Origin: JAIBJN01 sp035461525
GTDB lineage: Bacteria > Actinomycetota > Thermoleophilia > Gaiellales > Gaiellaceae
NCBI GenBank assembly: GCA_035461525.1
Contig: DATHVD010000104.1
Location: 1-46,154, forward strand
Reading direction: 5' to 3'
DNA: 46,154 bases
The first letter of the stretch is position 1. Every line of letters begins with the position of its first letter. A model generated the notes under the pieces. It saw only the letters and a list, made by a program, of their open reading frames with translations, was not told the DNA's origin and made no database searches. The translations under genes and the position numbers were made by a program. Positions 39,612 through 46,154 of the stretch are shown here, in pieces.

Positions 39612-40849
39612 CAGTCCACCCCCAGCGCGGCGGCCGCGGCGACTCCGGACGCGAGCCCGTCCTCGTGGAAGCCGTTGCCGAGGTGCGCGCCCGCCCAGTG
39701 CGTCCGTCGCGCGCCCGAGAGCCGGCGCAGCTCCGGCTGCGCGCGGATCGTCTCGAGGGTGTAGAGCGGATGGTCGTACGTCATCCGCGCCAGCACGCGC
39801 TCCGGCCTCACGGCGTCCGCGCGGTTGAGCGTGACGCAGTACTCCTCGTCCTCCTCGAGCCGCTGGAGTCGGTTCAGGGAGTACGTGACGGCCGGCTTCG
39901 CGGGCCCGGCCGCGCAGGCGTCGAGCCGGAAGTTCCACGAGGCGCGCGCCCGCTCGGAGCGGGGAAGGAGCGAGGCGTCGGTATGCAGGACGGCGTCGTT
40001 CGCCGTATAGGCGAAGGCGCCGAGGACGCGGCGCTCGTCGGGGGTCGGGTCGGCGAGGAGCCCCAGCGCCTGGTCGGCGTGCGCGGCGACGACGACGCGG
40101 TCGAAGCGCCGCGTCTCGCCGTCCTCCGTCGTCACATCCACTCCGTCGGGGTGGCGGCGCAGCGCGCGGACGCCGACGCCCGTGCGCAGGCGGCCGCCGA
40201 GGCGCTCGGCGAGCGCGTCCACGTAGCGGCGGCTGCCGCCGCGGACGGTCTGCCAGCGGAAGCGGCCGAAGCCCAGCATCCCGTGGTTCTCGAAGAAGCG
40301 GATCGCGTAGGCGGCGGGGAAGTCGAGCGTCCGCTCGGGCGCCGTCGACCAGAGCGCGGAGGTGAGCGGGACGAGGAAGTGGTCGCGGAAGCGGCGGGAG
40401 TAGCCGCGCTCGGCGACGTAGCGCGCGAGGGAGTGGCCCTCGTAATCGGCCTCGTCGAGCGACCGCCGGGCCGTGCGTAGCCAGCGCCCGATCTCCGCCA
40501 GGAGCGCGAGATGGCGCGGCCGCGCGAGGTTCCGCCGCTGCGCGAAGGGACGGCGGCCGGAGTACTCGAGGCCGCAGGGGGAGCAGCCGACCGAGAACGA
40601 CATCTCGGACTCCTGCAGCTCGACGCCGAGCTCGCGGAAGAGCCGCCGGAGGAGCGGGTAGTTGCGGTCGTTGGAGACGAGGAACCCCGTGTCGAGCGCG
40701 AGCGTGCGCCCGTTCACCTGCCGCTCGACGGTGTTGGCGTGCCCGCCGGCCTCGGGAGCGCGCTCGAAGACCTCGACGTCGTGCGCGCGAGAGAGGAGGT
40801 AGGCGGCGCCCAGGCCGGAGATCCCGGCGCCGACGACTGCAACCTTCAA
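39608..40849 (-). CDS. FAD-dependent amine-oxidase-like oxidoreductase
   Basis: A 413-residue flavoprotein. KVAVVGAGISGLGAAYLLSRA is the FAD motif, followed by EAGGHANTV, DTGFLVSNDRNYPLL, LTSALWSTAPERTLDFPA, and a C-terminal THWAGAHLGNGFHEDGLASG. It resembles the flavin enzymes linked to CFA synthases, including, from memory, UfaD of the furan-fatty-acid pathway in Rhodobacter. Start is TTG at 40849, lying inside an inverted repeat. First gene of the six-gene operon, all joined by 4-nt overlaps. Confidence 0.9.
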   Translation of the reverse strand: MKVAVVGAGISGLGAAYLLSRAHDVEVFERAPEAGGHANTVERQVNGRTLALDTGFLVSNDRNYPLLRRLFRELGVELQESEMSFSVGCSPCGLEYSGRRPFAQRRNLARPRHLALLAEIGRWLRTARRSLDEADYEGHSLARYVAERGYSRRFRDHFLVPLTSALWSTAPERTLDFPAAYAIRFFENHGMLGFGRFRWQTVRGGSRRYVDALAERLGGRLRTGVGVRALRRHPDGVDVTTEDGETRRFDRVVVAAHADQALGLLADPTPDERRVLGAFAYTANDAVLHTDASLLPRSERARASWNFRLDACAAGPAKPAVTYSLNRLQRLEEDEEYCVTLNRADAVRPERVLARMTYDHPLYTLETIRAQPELRRLSGARRTHWAGAHLGNGFHEDGLASGVAAAAALGVDW

Positions 40850-40858
40850 CGGAAGGTT
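40841..40858. promoter_or_regulatory. Inverted repeat across the operon start codon
   Basis: AACCTTC (40841-40847), AACG, GAAGGTT (40852-40858). The loop and left arm cover the TTG start of the FAD gene. It could be a repressor site or an RNA hairpin hiding the start. Confidence 0.5.
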
Positions 40859-40871
40859 CCCGTCTGACGCA

Positions 40872-40893
40872 GCACCGAACCGGTATTCGGCGC
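40872..40893. promoter_or_regulatory. Second inverted repeat between desaturase and lipid operon
   Basis: GCACCGAA-CCGGTA-TTCGGCGC, 8-bp arms with one mismatch, 22 bp long, in the 81-bp divergent intergenic region. Candidate operator shared by both directions. Confidence 0.45.
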
Positions 40894-40930
40894 GGGGCGA
40901 ACGGCGGTTGGCCGGGTAGACACAGCCTTC

Positions 40931-41902
40931 ATGGTGTCCAGAACACACACAGAACAAACCCTGGACAATGGTATCAGGATCGGCACGGTGCGCGAGCGGA
41001 CCAGCCTCGCGTCCCAGGTCGCCACCATCGCGGCCGTCGTCATCCCGCCGTTCGGGCTCCTCTCGGCGATGGGCCTCCTCTGGGGTGTCGCCCTCCACTG
41101 GGTCGACCTGGTCGCCCTCGTCGTCCTCTACCTCCTGACCGCCGTCGGGAACGCGGTCGGCTTCCACCGCTACTTCACGCACAAGAGCTTCGAGACCGGC
41201 CCCGTCGTCAAGGCGACGCTCGCGATCCTGGGCTCGATGGCGATGCAGGGACCGGTGACGCAGTGGGTGACCGACCACCGCAAGCACCACGCTCTCTCGG
41301 ACAAGGAGGGCGACCCGCACTCGCCGCACGTCGGCCACGGCGACGGCGTCTGGGGGCGGGTCCGCGGCTTCGTCCACTCGCACGTCGGCTGGCTCTTCAC
41401 GCTCAAGGGGATGGAGCGCGGGCGCGAGTACGGGAAGGACCTCTACGAGGACCGGCTCGTGCGGACGATCGACCGGCTCTACCTCCTCTGGGTCGTCCTC
41501 ACGCTCGGGATCCCGTTCCTGATCGGCTTCCTCGCCGGCGGCTCGGTCGCGCGCGGGCTCCAGACGATGGTGTGGGCGGGGCTCCTGCGGATCTTCCTCT
41601 ACCAGCACGCGACCTTCAGCGTGAACTCGATCTGCCACATGTTCGGCCGCAAGGACTACGCCTCTCGCGACGAGGCCCGCAACAACTGGGTGGTCGCCGC
41701 GCTCGTGCTCGGCGAGGGGTGGCACAACAACCACCACGCTTTCCCCAGCTCGGCCCGCCACGGGCTGCACCGGCGCCAGCTGGACGTCTCGTGGCTCGTC
41801 ATCCGCGGCCTCGAGCGGCTCGGGCTGGTGTGGGACGTCAAGAGCCCAACGCCCGCGCAGATGGCCCGCCGCCGCGTTCAGCCCGAGGCGTCCGAGGCCT
41901 GA
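40931..41902 (+). CDS. Acyl-CoA/acyl-lipid delta-9-type fatty acid desaturase
   Basis: A 323-residue membrane di-iron desaturase. The three His boxes are HRYFTH, DHRKHH and HNNHH, with transmembrane pairs at about 30-75 and 185-225. It inserts a cis double bond into a fatty acyl chain, which supplies the substrate for CFA-type enzymes encoded divergently. The start could be ATG 40931 (TAGACA 8 nt upstream, no Shine-Dalgarno) or GTG 40988, preceded by AGGA. In the second case the AT-richer stretch with TGTCCAG/CTGGACA would be regulatory. Overlaps the convergent hydrolase by 25 bp. Confidence 0.93.
   Translation: MVSRTHTEQTLDNGIRIGTVRERTSLASQVATIAAVVIPPFGLLSAMGLLWGVALHWVDLVALVVLYLLTAVGNAVGFHRYFTHKSFETGPVVKATLAILGSMAMQGPVTQWVTDHRKHHALSDKEGDPHSPHVGHGDGVWGRVRGFVHSHVGWLFTLKGMERGREYGKDLYEDRLVRTIDRLYLLWVVLTLGIPFLIGFLAGGSVARGLQTMVWAGLLRIFLYQHATFSVNSICHMFGRKDYASRDEARNNWVVAALVLGEGWHNNHHAFPSSARHGLHRRQLDVSWLVIRGLERLGLVWDVKSPTPAQMARRRVQPEASEA
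40935..40967. promoter_or_regulatory. Inverted repeat TGTCCAG-N19-CTGGACA
   Basis: Perfect 7-bp arms at 40935-40941 and 40961-40967, separated by an AT-richer 19 bp. It falls in the first codons of the longer desaturase frame, or upstream of the gene if translation starts at 40988. Looks like a dimeric regulator site. Confidence 0.45.
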
Positions 41903-42552
41903 AACCGTCGCAGCTCCGCTGCGACGAGCTCGGCCCAGCGGCCCGCGCGCGGGAGCGGGAGCGCGCCGCCCCACGGCGCCCGGACTGCGACGGGGTGGAG
42001 GGCGCGCGGGATCAGCTCGTAGGAGCCCTCGACGCCGCGGGCCCGCGCCCGCTCGAAGCCGCGCCGTGAGCCCGCCGGGCTGACGCCCGGGATGCCGGGG
42101 AGGTAGCGGTCCCACGCGCCGTGGAAGACGGCGAGGCGGCGGCCGTCGAGCCCCGAGAGGTCGAGCCGGTCGGGGATCCAGGGCGCGAGGCCGACGACGG
42201 CCTCCACGGACCGGTGCGCCGCGGCCCGGATCGCCACGGCGCCGCCCATCGAGAAGCCGAGCACGAGCGCGCGGCGCGCCCCGGCGGCGGCCGCGTGCTC
42301 GAGGGCGGCGACCGCGTCCTCGACGCACATGCCGAGCCGGTTCCAGCTCTTCACGCGGTAGCGGACCTCGGCGAACCCGAGGCCCGGGAAGTCGGGCGCG
42401 AGGCGCTCGACCAGCCACTCGAGCGTCGCGCTCCACGTGCCGGGCACGTCGCGGCCCTGGCCGCCGTTCACGCAGACCACGGCGAGCCCGGACGGCGGGC
42501 CCGTGATCCGGGCCTCGGCGCCGCTTGCGAGCGATACGGGGGCGGCGGTCAC
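41878..42552 (-). CDS. Alpha/beta-hydrolase family protein
   Basis: A 224-residue serine-hydrolase-fold protein. The nucleophile elbow is LGFSMGGAVA (GxSxG), the acid is probably in VFHGAWDRYLPG and the His in IPRALHPVAV. Resembles dienelactone-hydrolase-like or BAAT-type hydrolases. Substrate unknown. Starts GTG at 42552; the 3' end overlaps the desaturase by 25 bp on the opposite strand. Confidence 0.82.
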   Translation of the reverse strand: MTAAPVSLASGAEARITGPPSGLAVVCVNGGQGRDVPGTWSATLEWLVERLAPDFPGLGFAEVRYRVKSWNRLGMCVEDAVAALEHAAAAGARRALVLGFSMGGAVAIRAAAHRSVEAVVGLAPWIPDRLDLSGLDGRRLAVFHGAWDRYLPGIPGVSPAGSRRGFERARARGVEGSYELIPRALHPVAVRAPWGGALPLPRAGRWAELVAAELRRFQASDASG

Positions 42553-42655
42553 GGCTCGGTCCGCGCGCGGGTCATGGGGCCATTGTCTCCACGGGGCTCC
42601 TTCCAGTCACTCGTTCGAGGGATCGACCGGCGCGGTTCGGAAGGGCGGGAGGTCG

Positions 42656-43534
42656 ATGACGACCGGCATGGGGCGCGTCTACCTGCCTCCGCACGTCGTC
42701 GTCGCCGTCGCGCTCCTGGTGGCCCTCGGCGCAGCGCTGACGATGGTCGCGCGGCCGGCCGCCGGCGTGGGCTCCCCCTCGCCGCCGCGAGAGGCGGAGG
42801 CCGTCCCCGTGGCCGCCGCACCGGACGTCACGCTCCTCGCCGCCGCCGCGCCTCAGGCTTTCCCGCCGGCGGAGCCCGCGTCCGAGCCGGCGCCCGAGCC
42901 CGCTCCTCCGCCGGCGCCGGCGCCGCCTCCCGGCACGGAGGTTCTCCGCGCGGTCCCCGGCGAGGAGATCGTCGTGCGGGCGCGGCCGCGCGGAGCGGTC
43001 GTGGCGCGGCTCGGCGCCTACACGGAGTTCGGCTCGCCGACGACGCTCGCAGTGCTCGAGCGGCGCGGCCGCTGGCTCGGAGTCCCGACGCCGCAGGTCG
43101 GCAACGGCAGGCTCGGCTGGGTCGACCCGCGCGAGAGCGACTTCCGGTCCTCGCACACCCGCGTCCGCGTCACGATCGACCTCTCCGCGCGCCGGCTCTC
43201 GGTGCGCCGGGGCGGACGCGTCCTCCTCAGGATGGTCGTCGGGATCGGCAGCCCGAGCTCGCCGACGCCGGTCGGGCGCTTCGCCGTCACCGACAAGATC
43301 CCGGGCTCGCGCTACGGGCCCTACTACGGCTGCTGCATCGTTGCGCTGACCGCGCGCCAGCCGCTGCTCCCGGCAGGCTGGCGCGGCGGCGACCGCGTGG
43401 CAGTGCACGGGACGGACGACCCGTCCTCCGTCGGCGCCGCCGTCTCGGCCGGCTGCCCGCGCGCCCGCGACGCCGACCTCCGCCGCCTCATGCGCCTCGT
43501 CCCCCTCGGCGCGCCCGTCGTCGTGCAGCGTTAG
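42656..43534 (+). CDS. L,D-transpeptidase (YkuD) exported protein
   Basis: A 292-residue secreted protein. An N-terminal hydrophobic anchor (10-32) precedes a Pro/Ala/Glu-rich wall-spanning linker (33-92), an SH3-like segment (about 95-155) and the YkuD domain (160-290). The catalytic motif is HGTDDPSSVGAAVSAGCPR with active-site Cys in SAGC. It crosslinks peptidoglycan stem peptides 3-3 or anchors proteins. GGGAGG lies just before ATG 42656. The usual Ile/Val after GC is Pro here. Confidence 0.92.
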   Translation: MTTGMGRVYLPPHVVVAVALLVALGAALTMVARPAAGVGSPSPPREAEAVPVAAAPDVTLLAAAAPQAFPPAEPASEPAPEPAPPPAPAPPPGTEVLRAVPGEEIVVRARPRGAVVARLGAYTEFGSPTTLAVLERRGRWLGVPTPQVGNGRLGWVDPRESDFRSSHTRVRVTIDLSARRLSVRRGGRVLLRMVVGIGSPSSPTPVGRFAVTDKIPGSRYGPYYGCCIVALTARQPLLPAGWRGGDRVAVHGTDDPSSVGAAVSAGCPRARDADLRRLMRLVPLGAPVVVQR

Positions 43535-43557
43535 CCCCTCCCGGGTAGAGGAGGCTC

Positions 43558-44168
43558 GTGGCGAGCCCGCCCGTCCCCGAGCGCCCGACGCTCCCGCGCC
43601 TCCGGGAGGCCGCTGCCGGCTGCCGCGCCTGCCCGCTCTGGCGGACGGGGACGCAGACGGTCTTCGGCGAGGGGACGCGGACGGCCGAGCTGGTCTTCGT
43701 CGGCGAGCAGCCGGGCCACGGAGAGGACCGCGAGGGTCGCCCTTTCGTCGGCCCGGCCGGACGGGTGCTCGATGGCGCGCTCGCCGAGGCGGGGATCGAC
43801 CGGCGCCTCGCCTACGTCACGAACGCCGTCAAGCACTTCAAGTGGCGCGCCAGCGGCAAGCGGCGGATCCATCAGAAGCCGAACGCGGAGGAGCTCGCCG
43901 CCTGCCGCCCCTGGCTCGACGCCGAGCTGGCGGTCGTCCGCCCGCGCGCCCTCGTCCCGCTTGGGGCGACCGCCGCGCAGGCGCTCCTAGGCCGGCAGTT
44001 CCGCGTCACGCGCGAGCGCGGGCGGCGGATCGAGAGCGACCTCGCGCCGCACGTCGTCGCCACCGTCCATCCCTCGTCGATCCTGCGCGCGCCCGACCGC
44101 GAGGCGCGCCGCGAGGCCCTCTCCGCCTTCGTCGCCGACCTCCGCGTCGTCGCGCGGCTGCTCGAGCG

Positions 44169-44172
<4 letters not shown>
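43558..44172 (+). CDS. udgX: UdgX-type uracil-DNA glycosylase
   Basis: A 204-residue family 4-related glycosylase. The UdgX-specific loop KRRIH is at 101-105; its His forms a covalent bond with the abasic site after uracil removal. Cluster ligands are C22 and C25 (CRAC), probably H93 (NAVKHFKW) and C116 (ACRPWL). Motif A is GEQPGH (49-54), where Asp is usual in place of H54. The C-terminal motif is VATVHPSSILR. GTG start with AGAGGAGG upstream. Its stop shares CTAG with the convergent DUF255 gene. Confidence 0.93.
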
Positions 44173-46109
<1,937 letters not shown>

Positions 46110-46116
46110 CGCGGCC

Positions 46117-46122
46117 AGCCTA
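46117..46122 (-). promoter_or_regulatory. -10 box TAGGCT, leaderless start
   Basis: TAGGCT on the minus strand ends 7 nt before the ATG at 46109. Confidence 0.4.
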
Positions 46123-46154
46123 GCGAGAGCGGGGCGCGGCGCCGGCCCCCGGAG

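Noticed and set aside
40850..42436. Upstream extension of the FAD oxidoreductase frame to 942 codons
   Set aside because: The extra sequence is antisense to the desaturase. The flavin motif begins right after the TTG at 40849, so that is the N-terminus.

Overview
The window is very GC-rich, gene-dense chromosomal DNA. It holds about 48 supportable protein genes, two tRNA genes and three decayed gene fragments. Codon third positions are almost always G or C and leucine is mostly CTC. Neighbouring genes often overlap by 4 nt (ATGA, GTGA). The gene families (PspAA/PspAB, DUF3152, VanW, UdgX, DUF255, small CECG-type proteins) fit a deep-branching high-GC actinobacterium, with Thermoleophilia/Gaiellales the best guess. 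That placement is an inference from family content; no rRNA or other marker gene is present.

Layout. 1-9.9 kb: tRNA-Ser(UGA); a VanW-type exported protein; a leftward run of membrane protein, lipoprotein cytochrome c, HAD phosphatase and serS; a divergent membrane protein; then htpX, pspAB and a DUF3152 metalloprotease-like gene. 9.9-17.6 kb: pspA-pspAA (leftward), MBL hydrolase plus O-methyltransferase, a lipoprotein, an E2-like acyltransferase plus acyl-CoA synthetase, and two coupled zinc-type dehydrogenases. 17.6-20.7 kb: a doublet of REP-like palindromes, a leaderless MarR operon, an ABC-2 exporter and tRNA-Ala(CGC). 20.7-23.6 kb: an apparently acquired island with a rifampicin-monooxygenase-like gene, a 19-bp palindrome matching my memory of the rifamycin-associated element, a divergent DHFR/RibD-type reductase and a promoter-driven cluster of very small ORFs. 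23.6-32.9 kb: a MacB-type ABC transporter, cupin, CECG protein, ICL/PEPM enzyme, methyltransferase, Lrp regulator plus EamA exporter, and a class V aminotransferase. 32.9-35.4 kb: a gene graveyard (oxidoreductase, YibE/F and CsaA fragments) interspersed with two ABM-like proteins and an F420-type reductase. 35.4-41.9 kb: a six-gene, fully overlapping lipid-modification operon divergent from a fatty-acid desaturase. 41.9-46.1 kb: alpha/beta hydrolase, L,D-transpeptidase, UdgX and a DUF255 thioredoxin-like protein.

How it works together. Two envelope themes stand out. The first is a membrane-stress locus (HtpX protease, PspAB, PspA, PspAA). The second is a lipid operon in which a desaturase product could be modified by an FAD oxidase, two CFA-type methyltransferases and a DUF1295 reductase. 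Many genes that are first in a transcript have a TANNNT -10 box only 6-7 nt before the start codon and no Shine-Dalgarno sequence, so leaderless transcription looks common. Three convergent gene pairs end on a shared CTAG. The most notable candidates for new biology are the palindrome-controlled monooxygenase with a 14-codon upstream ORF, the small-ORF cluster at 23.1-23.6 kb and the lipid operon with its palindromic control region.
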